The notes: generated by a model not told the origin, from the sequence alone. A stretch of DNA of 64,000 nucleotides from Cytophaga aurantiaca DSM 3654 (GCF_000379725.1 NZ_KB903643.1:215674-279673), one strand, 5' to 3'; positions 43,266 to 52,681 are shown, numbered from the stretch's first letter. Translations and numbers: made by a program.

Positions 43266-45005
43266 ATGTCTTCAAAAACAGTTTCCGATCAGCTTGTGAC
43301 CATGTTGGTGCAGGCCGGTGTCAAAAGAGTTTATGCCGTAACAGGTGATAGTTTGAATTTTGTCAATGATGCCATCCGCAGAGATGGACAGATCGAATGG
43401 ATACATGTACGCAATGAAGAAACAGGTGCTTTTGCTGCGGGGGCTGAAGCACAATTGAATGGCATTGCATGTTGCGCTGGCAGCAGCGGTCCCGGGCATG
43501 TGCATTTGCTGAATGGTTTATACGACGCACACAAATCAAACGCTTCCGTAATTGCCATTGCCTCCACATGTCATTCTACAGAATTCGGCACAGATTCTTT
43601 TCAAGAAACCAATACCATAAAATTATTCGACGACTGTAGCTGTTACAATCAGATTGCGGTTACTCCTCAGCAATTTCCACGCATGTTTCAGGCTACCATT
43701 CAACATGCGATCCATAAGAAAGGAGTTGCTGTGCTAGGCTTACCCGGAGATATAACGGACATGCATGCGGTAGAAAGTCCTACCGCGATGCAAATCTATC
43801 ATACCAATCCGGTCATCCAACCTTCTAACGACGAACTGCAGGCATTGGCGGATCTGTTACAAGAACATTCAAAGATTACTATTTTCTGCGGTATTGGTGC
43901 AGCACATGCGCATGATGAAGTAGTACAGCTCTCTAAATTGCTGCATGCACCCGTTGGGTATTCGTTTAAAGGGAAGATGGGGATTCAATACGACAATCCC
44001 AACGAAATCGGAATGACGGGCTTGCTGGGCTTGCCTAGTGCCTTTCAGAGCATGCATGAATCCGATCTGGTTCTATTATTGGGCACAGATTTCCCGTATT
44101 CGGATTTTATGCCGGTGAAAAATAAAATTGTTCAGATCGATACAGCTCCTGAAAAATTGGGCAGAAGAGCGAAGCTGGATATGGGCTTATGCGGAAATAT
44201 TAAAGATACCCTGATTGCATTACTTCCTTTGCTTTCTCAACAGCCCGATGGTTTCTTTTTAAAGAAACAATTGGATGGGTATGCGGAAGTAAAAGAACAT
44301 TTAAAAAGTTATGTGAATGATCCGGGTAAAAAAGATCTTATTCATCCTGAATATCTGGCATCACGAATCGATGCACTTTCTGCAAACGATGCGATTTATA
44401 CAGTTGATACAGGTATGACCTGTGTATGGGCCGCACGTTACTTAAATGCTACTGGGGAACGTACGCTGTTGGGTTCATTCAATCATGGGTCGATGGCAAA
44501 TGCAATGCCTCAGGCGATTGGTGCTGCCTTGGCTTGTCCCGATCGACAAGTAATTGCGATGTGTGGAGATGGAGGGATCTCGATGATGCTGGGCGATATC
44601 ATGACCATCGTTCAATATAAACTACCGGTGAAATTAATTGTGTTTAACAACCACAGTTTGGGAATGGTAAAATTGGAAATGGAAGTTTCAGGTTTGCCCG
44701 ATTGGCAGACCGATATGGTGAATCCGGATTTTGCTAAGATCGCAGAAGCAATGGGTATGCGTGCGCTTACCGTAAATGATCCGGCAAACGTGGATGAAGC
44801 TCTTAGCGAAGCCTTCGCGTACAACGGACCTATGCTGTTGAATGTGATCACCGATCCGAATGCATTAGCAATGCCTCCTAAAATTACGTTTGAACAAATG
44901 AAAGGAATGGCTACATCCATGACCAAGCTTATGCTAAGCGGACGGATGGATGATGTCTGGAAAACAATTGAATCAAATAAAAAGCATTTGAAAGAGTTGC
45001 TATAG
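43266..45005 (+). CDS. poxB: Pyruvate oxidase/quinone-dependent pyruvate dehydrogenase
   Basis: A 579-residue thiamine diphosphate enzyme that oxidises pyruvate to acetate and CO2, passing electrons to quinones. The start (VSDQLVTMLVQAGVKRVYAV) and RNEETGAFAAGAEAQLNGIACC match PoxB closely. GHVHLLNGLYDAHKSNASV and SFQETNTIKLFDDCS follow. The ThDP motif runs from GDGGISMMLGDIMTIV to VFNNHSLGMV (about 437-470). The FAD domain is in the middle (about 190-330). The C-terminal 25 residues are amphipathic, as in the PoxB membrane-binding tail. Acetolactate synthase is less likely given the full-length likeness. It follows gpmA. Confidence 0.9.
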   Translation: MSSKTVSDQLVTMLVQAGVKRVYAVTGDSLNFVNDAIRRDGQIEWIHVRNEETGAFAAGAEAQLNGIACCAGSSGPGHVHLLNGLYDAHKSNASVIAIASTCHSTEFGTDSFQETNTIKLFDDCSCYNQIAVTPQQFPRMFQATIQHAIHKKGVAVLGLPGDITDMHAVESPTAMQIYHTNPVIQPSNDELQALADLLQEHSKITIFCGIGAAHAHDEVVQLSKLLHAPVGYSFKGKMGIQYDNPNEIGMTGLLGLPSAFQSMHESDLVLLLGTDFPYSDFMPVKNKIVQIDTAPEKLGRRAKLDMGLCGNIKDTLIALLPLLSQQPDGFFLKKQLDGYAEVKEHLKSYVNDPGKKDLIHPEYLASRIDALSANDAIYTVDTGMTCVWAARYLNATGERTLLGSFNHGSMANAMPQAIGAALACPDRQVIAMCGDGGISMMLGDIMTIVQYKLPVKLIVFNNHSLGMVKLEMEVSGLPDWQTDMVNPDFAKIAEAMGMRALTVNDPANVDEALSEAFAYNGPMLLNVITDPNALAMPPKITFEQMKGMATSMTKLMLSGRMDDVWKTIESNKKHLKELL

Positions 45006-45028
45006 TCTTTCAAAAACGAGCTATCTTA

Positions 45029-45218
45029 TTTTACCGCAAGGAACGCAAAGGTTTTTCGCAAAGAACGCAAGGAAAAAAACTTTGGTACGACCCACTATGC
45101 AGATTTCCCATTTCTATATTGATTGAAATTTTATTGCTTTAAATATGAGTATATGATTATGTCAGAAATTTTACCCTTGCGTTCTTTGCGAAAAAGCTTT
45201 GCGCCCTTTGCGGTAAAA
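45029..45218. repeat. 44-bp inverted repeat intergenic element
   Basis: The segments 45029-45072 and 45175-45218 are reverse complements at 40 of 44 positions, separated by 102 bases. The arms carry CGCAAGGAACGCAAAG-type words repeated twice in each. The element fills the space between convergent poxB and the DMT gene. It resembles dispersed bacterial intergenic repeats or a MITE; no coding capacity is visible. Confidence 0.85.
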
Positions 45219-45219
45219 A

Positions 45220-46116
45220 TCAGTTCTTTTTATTGAAGCTCAACAATACGATCGTAATCAATATACATACTGTCCCCACCCAATCGCTCCATAAAAAAGA
45301 AACATTCAGCCATAAGACTGCAAGAAAAACTGCTGCAAGAGGTTCTGTACAAGCAAGGATACTTGCCATTTGCGCACCGATTTCTTTAACCGCACTGATG
45401 TACATATAAAAGGCTACGAGACTTCCTAACAGTATAATGAATGCAACAGCCAGCAGTGCGTCTGTATCCCATGTACCGCTTATGTTCCATGGTGCTGCTA
45501 CAAAGCTCGACGCAATTCCTCCAATCAAAAAAGCCCAGCCGATAACGGAAAGTGTTGAATATTTTTTTAATAAGGGAATGGGCAATAAGGAGTAAAGCAT
45601 AGCAGCGATTGCTGATGCGATGCCCCAGAAGAAGGCTTCAGCTGAAATAGATAGACTGGAAATATTTCCTTGTGTAACCAAAAAGAAAACTCCCGTAAAC
45701 GCTAATAGAATAGCGAACACTTCAAGAGCTACAGGTAATTTTTTATTTTGTATTGAAAAATAAATGGCAATGAATACCGGACCTGTATACTGCAGTACGG
45801 TAGCTGTTGCTGCGTTGGATGCTACGATGGCTGCAAAGTACGTATACTGAATGGCATACATACCCAAGACTCCGGCTAATACAAGCTGCAAGACATCACG
45901 TTTGTTGCACCAGATTGCTAAAACGTCTTTATCTTTTTTAAATCCTGCAAAAGATATCAGTAATATTCCTGCAATCAATAAACGCATGGTTACAAGCCAG
46001 GCAGCATCAATGTTTTTTTCTTCGAATACATATTGAGCGCAAGTACCTGAAACACCCCATAACATAGCTGCTGTTAGCGCCTGAAATATTCCGTTGATAG
46101 ATACGGTTGTTTTCAT
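45220..46116 (-). CDS. EamA/DMT-family transporter
   Basis: A 298-residue inner-membrane protein with ten predicted helices in two EamA repeats (about 10-145 and 155-295). Signs are MLWGVSGTCAQYVFE at the start, LVLAGVLGMYAIQYTYFAAIV and YTGPVFIAIYF in repeat one, and the second-repeat start FFWGIASAIAAMLYSLLPIP. TEPLAAVFLAVLWL follows near the end. Members export amino acids, purines or drugs; the substrate is unknown. It reads toward the inverted-repeat element. The tRNA lies upstream. Confidence 0.88.
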   Translation of the reverse strand: MKTTVSINGIFQALTAAMLWGVSGTCAQYVFEEKNIDAAWLVTMRLLIAGILLISFAGFKKDKDVLAIWCNKRDVLQLVLAGVLGMYAIQYTYFAAIVASNAATATVLQYTGPVFIAIYFSIQNKKLPVALEVFAILLAFTGVFFLVTQGNISSLSISAEAFFWGIASAIAAMLYSLLPIPLLKKYSTLSVIGWAFLIGGIASSFVAAPWNISGTWDTDALLAVAFIILLGSLVAFYMYISAVKEIGAQMASILACTEPLAAVFLAVLWLNVSFLWSDWVGTVCILITIVLLSFNKKN

Positions 46117-46153
46117 TATTATATATGAAGGAATATTATATCGGGACTAAATT

Positions 46154-46194
46154 AAAAAGCGGACTGTAATAATTAAATCACATATCCGCTTTTT
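46154..46194 (-). terminator. Terminator of the tRNA gene
   Basis: A perfect 10-bp stem (46154-46163 with 46185-46194). The A-rich left end is a minus-strand U-tract. It lies 3 bases past the tRNA 3' end. Confidence 0.85.
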
Positions 46195-46196
46195 TG

Positions 46197-46268
46197 TGCA
46201 CCCGACGGGAGTCGAACCCATATCGTCAGAATCGGAATCTGAAATACTATCCATTATACTACGGATGC
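46197..46268 (-). tRNA. tRNA-Arg(CCG)
   Basis: The reverse complement folds into a cloverleaf. Acceptor arms GCATCCG and CGGGTGC pair with one G-T pair. The anticodon stem TCAGA/TCTGA encloses the 7-base loop TTCCGAT, so the anticodon is CCG, reading Arg codon CGG. The T arm is ATGGG/CCCGT around TTCGACT. The discriminator base is A and the 3' CCA is not encoded. A terminator follows directly. The D arm is short but usual. Confidence 0.93.
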
Positions 46269-46322
46269 AAAATTGGTTTGCAAATCTAGGGTATTATATG
46301 TGGGTACGCAAGTTCTTTTTTA

Positions 46323-46478
46323 GTTTCTAGTGACTAGTTTTCAGTTGCTAGATGCCCTTGATTAAGATTGCATCAAAGCCTTTAATTCCGATCGTCTTTG
46401 TACTCCGTACTCTATACTTTGTACTCCGTACTCTATACTTAGTACTTTAGTCTAGTACCTAGCAACTAGAACCTACTA
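46323..46478. repeat. Intergenic repeat element, copy A
   Basis: The space between the tRNA and the Smr gene holds a 21-bp perfect tandem duplication (46397-46417 and 46418-46438). It is flanked by related words in opposite orientation (CTAGTGACTAG, and CTAGTACCTAGCAACTAG near 46452-46469). A 25-base stretch (46400-46424) recurs exactly, inverted, at 57339-57363. It ends just before the stop codon of the Smr gene. Confidence 0.8.
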
Positions 46479-46479
46479 A

Positions 46480-46935
46480 CTAACTAACAAACGTTACCAG
46501 CGTAACTCCATCGCCCCAGCCGCCTTCTTCGTTCTCCAGTTTTTCAACTTCTTTATATTTCTTCAGAAAGGAGCGGACTGTATCACGTAAAATACCATTA
46601 CCTCTTCCATGTATAATTTTAGCCTTTGTAGCACCAATCAGAATTGCATCGTCTGCCCAGATAGTAAGAAGATGGATAAGTTCATCACGCATCTTACCAC
46701 GCACGTCTAACTCAAACTGGAAAGATTGCATCTTCGCTTTGGTGTCAACACCTTCGTATGACGTTTCTTCCACTTCATCTTCTTCCCATTCATCATCGCC
46801 CGCCGGACTTAATTGCTCCAGCTTTACTTTCATCTTCAGAATACCCATCGCAACTTCAGCATTGGTGCCTTTGATCGCAATGATTTCGCCTACACCTTCG
46901 TAGCCGTCTATGTGTACATGGTCTCCTATATTCAT
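46480..46935 (-). CDS. Stand-alone Smr-domain protein
   Basis: A 151-residue protein. The N-terminal about 45 residues form a small KOW/SH3-like fold (MNIGDHVHIDGYEGVGEIIA) like the segment before Smr in MutS2. An acidic linker follows (AGDDEWEEDEVEE). The Smr domain covers about 72-151: FELDVRGKMRDELIHLL, KAKIIHGRGNGILRDTVRSFL and GWGDGVTLVTF. HGRGNG and the LDVRG-type motif are the expected catalytic/binding sites for nucleic-acid nicking or ribosome rescue. It resembles the free-standing C-terminal end of MutS2 without its ATPase. Confidence 0.85.
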   Translation of the reverse strand: MNIGDHVHIDGYEGVGEIIAIKGTNAEVAMGILKMKVKLEQLSPAGDDEWEEDEVEETSYEGVDTKAKMQSFQFELDVRGKMRDELIHLLTIWADDAILIGATKAKIIHGRGNGILRDTVRSFLKKYKEVEKLENEEGGWGDGVTLVTFVS

Positions 46936-47056
46936 AATGTTTTATGTAATACGTTTTAAGTAATAAGAAAGCTAGTTTTAAGAATAGCTAAATAACGCAT
47001 ATAAATTCTAAAGTTCAACATCTTAAAACATAATACTTATTACTTAGAACATAAAA

Positions 47057-47090
47057 AAAGCGCCTGACAGTTTACACTACCAGGCGCTTT
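47057..47090 (-). terminator. Terminator of sucC
   Basis: A GC-rich 10-bp stem (47057-47066 with 47081-47090) and an A-run at 47053-47059 on the plus strand. It lies 19 bases past the sucC stop. Confidence 0.9.
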
Positions 47091-47108
47091 CAATTAGAGA
47101 AACAAACC

Positions 47109-48320
47109 TTACGCTAACGCTTCTGTTACTAATTTAGCAGCGTCTTTTAAGATAACTGCTGAACGAACTTTTAAGCCAGATTCGTTGATGATCTTAGCAC
47201 CTTCTTCCGCATTTGTTCCTTGTAAACGAACAATGATCGGAATATTGATTGTGCCGATATTTTTGTAAGCTTCAACAACGCCATTCGCAACTCGGTCGCA
47301 ACGAACGATACCACCAAATACGTTGATCAAAATAGCTTTTACATTTGGATCTTTTAAGATAATACGGAAACCAGCTTCAACAGTCTTCGCATTTGCTCCA
47401 CCTCCAACGTCAAGGAAGTTAGCAGGCTCACCACCGGCTAATTTAATAACATCCATCGTAGCCATCGCAAGACCAGCACCGTTAACCATACAACCTACGT
47501 TACCGTCAAGTTTTACATAGTTTAAGTGACTTTCCGCAGCTTCAACTTCCAACGGATCTTCCTCCGTAACATCGCGGTAAGCCGCTAGGTCAGGATGACG
47601 GAACAATGCGTTATCGTCGATAGATACTTTAGCATCAACTGCTAAGATCTCATCACTTGTACTTTTTAACACTGGATTGATCTCAATCATTTCAGCATTT
47701 GTTGCTTTGTAAGCAGCATACAAACGTGTTACAAACGTAACCATTTCTTTAAATGCTTTACCTGAAAGATTTAATCCAAATGCAATTTTACGAGCTTGGA
47801 AACCTTGAAGACCAACTGCCGGATCAATAAATTCTTTTGTAATTAAATGAGGCGTGCTGTGTGCAACCTCTTCAATGTCCATACCACCTTCAGTAGAAGC
47901 AATGATCACATCTCTGCCTGTACCACGGTCAAGTAGGATAGATAAATATAATTCTTTAAGCTCTGATTCACCTTTTTGATATACATCAGCAGCAACAAGC
48001 AAACGATTTACAACTTTACCAGCTGGACCAGTTTGGATTGTAACAAGCGTATTGCCTAACATCTGTGTAGCTTTTTCTTTTACTTCATCATACGACTTAG
48101 CAATCATTACGCCACGGTGCTCTGTACCTACAAATTTACCTTTACCACGACCACCAGCATGTATCTGCGCTTTAACAACGAAGATGTCTGTTCCAGTTTG
48201 TTCTTTTAATTTTTTAGCTGCTTCTACTGCAGACTCAGGCGAATCGGCATAAATACCTTCTCCGATCTTAACGTTGTATTTCTTAAGAATTTCCTTCGCT
48301 TGATACTCGTGAATATTCAT
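47109..48320 (-). CDS. sucC: Succinyl-CoA ligase, beta subunit
   Basis: A 403-residue TCA-cycle enzyme subunit with substrate-level phosphorylation. MNIHEYQAKEILKKYNV starts the ATP-grasp domain; HAGGRGKGKFVG carries the nucleotide-binding loop. EINPVLKS and GNVGCMVNGAGLAMATMDVI follow, and the CoA/phosphate-binding C-terminal domain has INVFGGIVRCDRVANGVVEA. Nucleotide specificity (ADP or GDP) cannot be set by eye. The alpha subunit gene sucD is not adjacent. It has its own terminator (47057-47090). Confidence 0.97.
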   Translation of the reverse strand: MNIHEYQAKEILKKYNVKIGEGIYADSPESAVEAAKKLKEQTGTDIFVVKAQIHAGGRGKGKFVGTEHRGVMIAKSYDEVKEKATQMLGNTLVTIQTGPAGKVVNRLLVAADVYQKGESELKELYLSILLDRGTGRDVIIASTEGGMDIEEVAHSTPHLITKEFIDPAVGLQGFQARKIAFGLNLSGKAFKEMVTFVTRLYAAYKATNAEMIEINPVLKSTSDEILAVDAKVSIDDNALFRHPDLAAYRDVTEEDPLEVEAAESHLNYVKLDGNVGCMVNGAGLAMATMDVIKLAGGEPANFLDVGGGANAKTVEAGFRIILKDPNVKAILINVFGGIVRCDRVANGVVEAYKNIGTINIPIIVRLQGTNAEEGAKIINESGLKVRSAVILKDAAKLVTEALA

Positions 48321-48649
48321 ATTTCAGTGAGATATAAAATGGTTATATTTTAATTAATTCAAGGGCAATCCACGAATCTAGTCGTTTTAGCGGGGAAATT
48401 CAAATCTGGCAGGTAATTAAATCGGCCTTGTGGGGAAATCCCTTTTCTGCAATATCCATTCAATCCGTAAAAAGCTGTTTTTGAGGAGGTATGTTGAATT
48501 TTAAATGATAGATAGTCAGATATTTTACATGGATTTATTGCAATTCAATGGAGCTGAAATAATAGTTTGATGTAGACCTCTTGAAAGAACGAATACGGTT
48601 GTATCGTAAATAAAAACTATCTTTAAAATATCAAAAGAGAACTTTTATT
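48321..48649. other. Intergenic space between sucC and the DUF3859 gene
   Basis: 329 bases between divergent genes. No gene of credible size, no RNA structure and no convincing promoter was seen. Promoters for both neighbours should lie here. Confidence 0.5.
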
Positions 48650-49135
48650 ATGAAAAAATTGATCCTGGGTGTATTTGTGATTGTTTTAACTTCAGCAACA
48701 AATAAATCACAAAAGCTTAACTTGAAATTTGTCGAAATCGGATACGGAATTTGCGAAACAGAAGAGGTATTCACGAAAAAAAACAAAGAGGCACCAACAG
48801 GCACACAAGCATTTTCAGATGGATTTGTATTAATTAAACAAACAGATACAATTCCTGCGATACTTGGACAACAATTTGGAGTTACATATGAAATTCAGTC
48901 TGCCAATGATAAAAGTATTGATGTGGAACAAGCCTGGATTTTTCCACAAGAAATGATCAATAATGAGGGACAAAAATTTAAAGAGATTCGTTATACCCTT
49001 AAAAAATCTGTTAATCGGATGTCTTTCTCGACGTATTCTTTTGATAAAAAATACGAGATTGTTAAAGGGCAGTGGACTTTTCAGATGTTGCATAAGGGTG
49101 TAAAAATATATGAACGTAAATTTTTTGTTGAATAG
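48650..49135 (+). CDS. Exported DUF3859-like protein
   Basis: A 161-residue protein with a probable signal peptide (1-20, LILGVFVIVLTSATNKS). The mature domain matches the DUF3859 family: FGVTYEIQSANDKSIDVE, WIFPQEMINNEGQKF and the end SFDKKYEIVKGQWTFQMLH. It is predicted to be an Ig-like beta-sandwich in the periplasm. Function is unknown. The MutS-like gene is 59 bases downstream, with no obvious functional link. Confidence 0.75.
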   Translation: MKKLILGVFVIVLTSATNKSQKLNLKFVEIGYGICETEEVFTKKNKEAPTGTQAFSDGFVLIKQTDTIPAILGQQFGVTYEIQSANDKSIDVEQAWIFPQEMINNEGQKFKEIRYTLKKSVNRMSFSTYSFDKKYEIVKGQWTFQMLHKGVKIYERKFFVE

Positions 49136-49194
49136 TGTAGTGGAATGTGCTGCTCTAGATAGAATGAAATTTTACGATAAAGAAAAATTTATAT

Positions 49195-50967
49195 ATGCAC
49201 CAATACACAGGATTAAAAGATCAATATGCAAATGAGTTATCGGCATTAAAACAAACTCATGCATGGATCAGCATGATCCGTATTGCACTTGTTTTGATCG
49301 CACTCGTATGTTTTTATTTTTTCATTACGAGTCTTGAATTTATTCCTTTTGCTATTGGCATCGTGTCAATTATTGTTTTTCCATTTATACTGGTTTGGCA
49401 TAGAAAAAAAAGCTCAGAAATTTTATTTAAAGAAACGCTTAGTACAATTCTATTAGAGGAGATAGCGTATGTAGAGCATAAAGAACTTCCTTTTAAAAGC
49501 GGTATAGAATACAACGACATCAGTCATCCGTATACATTTGATTTAGATATATTCGGAACCAAAAGTTTGTTTCAGCATCTGAACAGAACAGCAACGTATC
49601 TTGGACAAACAAACCTAGCGGAATCTTTACAAAATATTTTACCAAATACTGAAATTCAACGCAATCAGGAAGCAATAAAAGAACTGTCAGGTAAGCTTGA
49701 ATGGAGACTGGAAATTTTAGCACGGGCAAAAATAGCGAACGATAATAAAGAAGTATATAACAGCATAGTTGGTTGGACTTCAGAAAAAGCTGCCACCGTG
49801 CCGCTGTATATTCGGATCGCTTCTTTTGTACTGCCCGTAGCATTGATTACGTTACTTATTGTATCAGCTTTTTCAGACTCCGGAATTTATTTAAATATTG
49901 TTGAAGCCTTATTTGTTGTAAACCTTATGATCATTGGCTTTCAGCATAAAATAATTAAATCAGAATTGGTACATGCAGACAAAATTGAAACGCTGTTAAA
50001 ACAATACAGTCTGATCTTGCAGAAAATCGAAACGGAAGAATTCGATTCTTCTAAATTGAAAAATCTCAAGCAAAACTTGATACACACAGATAAATCTGCG
50101 AGCGAACACTTAAGTATATTGTCAAAATTATTTGCACGGGTTGAAACAATTCAGAATGCAGTTGGTTCGGTATTTATGAATGGGTTTTTTCTGTATCATA
50201 TTCATGGTTTACATGCTTTGTTAAAATGGAAAGCTGCACATGCAGACAAAGTTGTACAATGGATCTCTGTTATAGCTGAGATTGAAATGCTAAATAGCTA
50301 CGCCAATCATGCATACAACAATCCCGGTTTTATTTTTCCTGAGTTAAATGAAGAACATAAAATAGAACTGAAAGAAACAGGGCATCCATTAATTGACGAA
50401 AAGAAACGTATCTGTAACGATGTTTCTTTCCATGATGGAAGTTTTATAATACTTACAGGTTCTAATATGTCGGGTAAAAGTACGTTCCTGAGAACACTTG
50501 GCATCAACATGGTGTTGACCGGAGCAGGTGCTCCTATATGTGCAGCATCCGCAACGACACATCCATTATCTGTTATTGTTTCTATGCGCTTGTCGGATTC
50601 TTTGTCGGATAGCGAATCGTATTTCTTTGCAGAAGTAAAGCGTTTAAAACAATTGATGTCTGCGCTTGATCAGCAAACGTGTTTTGTATTGTTGGATGAA
50701 ATTTTACGCGGAACAAATTCAGATGATAAACGCAGCGGTACTATTGAAGTGATTAAAAAAATCCTTGCGAAACGAGGCATAGGCATCGTGGCAACACACG
50801 ATTTAGAGGTATGCAATACCACGCTTCAATATCCCGAACAATTATCCAATAAATGCTTTGAAGTAGAAATTACAAACGATGAATTGGTTTTTGATTACAA
50901 ACTTCGTGAAGGCATCTGTAAGAATAAAAGTGCTACCTTTTTGATGAAGAAGATGGGAGTGATTTGA
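49195..50967 (+). CDS. Membrane-associated MutS-like ATPase
   Basis: A 590-residue protein. The N-terminal half has two membrane helices at about 27-66 (LVLIALVCFYFFITSLEFIP) and two more at about 205-245 (FVLPVALITLLIVSAFSDSG), with coiled-coil stretches after each. The C-terminal ATPase is a MutS domain V: Walker A TGSNMSGKST (about 422-431), then VIVSMRLSDSLSDSESYFFAEV, Walker B FVLLDEILRGTNSDDKRSGT and VATHDLEVC. It lacks the mismatch-recognition domains I-II. It is one of the membrane-linked MutS homologues of Bacteroidota; the role is unknown. Its stop is 1 base from the GH9 stop. Confidence 0.85.
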   Translation: MHQYTGLKDQYANELSALKQTHAWISMIRIALVLIALVCFYFFITSLEFIPFAIGIVSIIVFPFILVWHRKKSSEILFKETLSTILLEEIAYVEHKELPFKSGIEYNDISHPYTFDLDIFGTKSLFQHLNRTATYLGQTNLAESLQNILPNTEIQRNQEAIKELSGKLEWRLEILARAKIANDNKEVYNSIVGWTSEKAATVPLYIRIASFVLPVALITLLIVSAFSDSGIYLNIVEALFVVNLMIIGFQHKIIKSELVHADKIETLLKQYSLILQKIETEEFDSSKLKNLKQNLIHTDKSASEHLSILSKLFARVETIQNAVGSVFMNGFFLYHIHGLHALLKWKAAHADKVVQWISVIAEIEMLNSYANHAYNNPGFIFPELNEEHKIELKETGHPLIDEKKRICNDVSFHDGSFIILTGSNMSGKSTFLRTLGINMVLTGAGAPICAASATTHPLSVIVSMRLSDSLSDSESYFFAEVKRLKQLMSALDQQTCFVLLDEILRGTNSDDKRSGTIEVIKKILAKRGIGIVATHDLEVCNTTLQYPEQLSNKCFEVEITNDELVFDYKLREGICKNKSATFLMKKMGVI

Positions 50968-50968
50968 T

Positions 50969-52681
50969 TTATTTTCCGTACATGTTGTTTACTAAAGTAA
51001 AGAAATATATTCCATCGGCCATACCGCCAATGCTTGTTTCCATACACTGGAAATCTGAATTGTAGTCGTAAAATACTACCGATGTTGTATTGAATGATTC
51101 AAACGCATTTGTTTTTGGTATGTTAAAGTATTTCATCAATTCATCGTGTGTTTTTTTATCACCCGGACCTTCAGCAATAGCTCCATTAGCAGATAATTCG
51201 GGATGTAACGTATACATTTGAGAGAAGATATTTTTCACACTGCCTGGTATTTTATCGGTAATGATCAGTGATGTTCCCCAATTGTTTTGCCCCAGTGTGT
51301 AGTTCAATACATCTGTATCCATACGTTGATAAGGAGACGTTCCTCCATTCCATTTAGAATAAACCATACTTGAAGAGGCCACACCCATAAAGCTGTATAA
51401 GGTTGCCCAGGTATATGTATGTGGCAGTCTCCATATGTTTCCGTTCTTTGTTGCAATACTATTGAAATGAGTTAAATCAGTCGTGATATAAGGTTGTACA
51501 ATGGAAGGTGCATATTGCAATAATCGTAAATGTGCAGTGAGATTTAGATTACCCCATGAAACCCAATAAGCGGGTCCGGCCTTTTGTGCATATATTTTCG
51601 CCTGGTCTAAATAGAGCTCATCTTGTGTCAGTCGGTAAATTTCTACGGCTGCAAGTTCCATATTGTCGTAACTGGATTCGTCGCTATAAAATTTTTCCCA
51701 GCCTTCTTCAAACCATGCAGGTGCTTTATTGGTAGCCATTGCTTTCTTATATATCTGTATAGCCTTGTCTCTATATGGCTTCGATTTTATTTTCAAAGAA
51801 GCATTTGATTCGAATATGTTTGCTGCTAGGGCGAGTGCTGCTGCAGTTAAGCCCATTTGAGTCGGACTGAAATCACAGTAGGCAGGACGTGATCCATTTA
51901 AGGCATCATCGTATGGCATGCGCTTACTTTGCTTGTGATCTGCTGCATTGCCAACCTGAATGATGAAAGTAGAATCATCGGGCATTGTTTTTAATAAATA
52001 CGCCAGTCCCCAAAGTGCTTCATCCAACAGTGCTTTTTTGTCCTCATCTGCATGTGTATGTATGGGATATTCTTCATACGTGCGCAGTAAAAAATAGGTA
52101 GTATATGCAGTTGTTTGGGTGAATTTTAGATAATCGCCGGCGTCATACCATCCACCAAGCATATCTACATAACGTTCTGTTTTAGCGGTATCCCAACTGG
52201 TATTTGTACTTTTTTTCTTTTCGTAAACCCGACATTTATTATCTCCATCATGCCCTATTTTATTATCAGGTAATATAGGTTGGCCACTGCGCTGTTTTTT
52301 TAAGAAGCCAACCATTTCAGGTATAAGAAAACCAGTAGGATTGTTCTTAATTTCAATTGAAAAATCTTTAATCGAACCAATAGATATAATATAAACACCT
52401 TCTTGTTTCAATGAAGAAAATTCTACTTCATAATTAAATGGTTTCGGTGTATGTTCACTGATGCCGCTAATGGATATTGAAAAGATACCTTTTAATACAA
52501 TTGCAGATCCTGCGTTTTTTATAGACCATTGTTGTCCGCTTAAATTTTCATCCGATAAAATCATACATGACTTGGTTGCTTTGGCTGCATAACCCGCATG
52601 ATTGTATCGAGGATATATTTCTGCACGTAAAAATGTATGCTGAATCAGAAACAAGAAGACGAGGGTTATAATACGATACAT
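50969..52681 (-). CDS. GH9 endoglucanase (cellulase)
   Basis: A 570-residue exported family 9 glycoside hydrolase. Signal peptide 1-20 ends HTFLRAE. An N-terminal Ig-like CelD_N domain spans about 22-110. The catalytic (alpha/alpha)6 barrel covers about 140-570. The motif GGWYDAGDYLKF carries the base Asp180/183. PHTYTWATLYSFMG and YTLGQNNWGTSLIITD lie on the path. The acid Glu548 is in CMETSIGGMADG, close to the C-terminus. There is no carbohydrate-binding module and no T9SS tail. It would cut cellulose or beta-glucans; location is periplasmic or outer surface by an unknown route. Its end nearly touches the MutS-like gene. Confidence 0.93.
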   Translation of the reverse strand: MYRIITLVFLFLIQHTFLRAEIYPRYNHAGYAAKATKSCMILSDENLSGQQWSIKNAGSAIVLKGIFSISISGISEHTPKPFNYEVEFSSLKQEGVYIISIGSIKDFSIEIKNNPTGFLIPEMVGFLKKQRSGQPILPDNKIGHDGDNKCRVYEKKKSTNTSWDTAKTERYVDMLGGWYDAGDYLKFTQTTAYTTYFLLRTYEEYPIHTHADEDKKALLDEALWGLAYLLKTMPDDSTFIIQVGNAADHKQSKRMPYDDALNGSRPAYCDFSPTQMGLTAAALALAANIFESNASLKIKSKPYRDKAIQIYKKAMATNKAPAWFEEGWEKFYSDESSYDNMELAAVEIYRLTQDELYLDQAKIYAQKAGPAYWVSWGNLNLTAHLRLLQYAPSIVQPYITTDLTHFNSIATKNGNIWRLPHTYTWATLYSFMGVASSSMVYSKWNGGTSPYQRMDTDVLNYTLGQNNWGTSLIITDKIPGSVKNIFSQMYTLHPELSANGAIAEGPGDKKTHDELMKYFNIPKTNAFESFNTTSVVFYDYNSDFQCMETSIGGMADGIYFFTLVNNMYGK

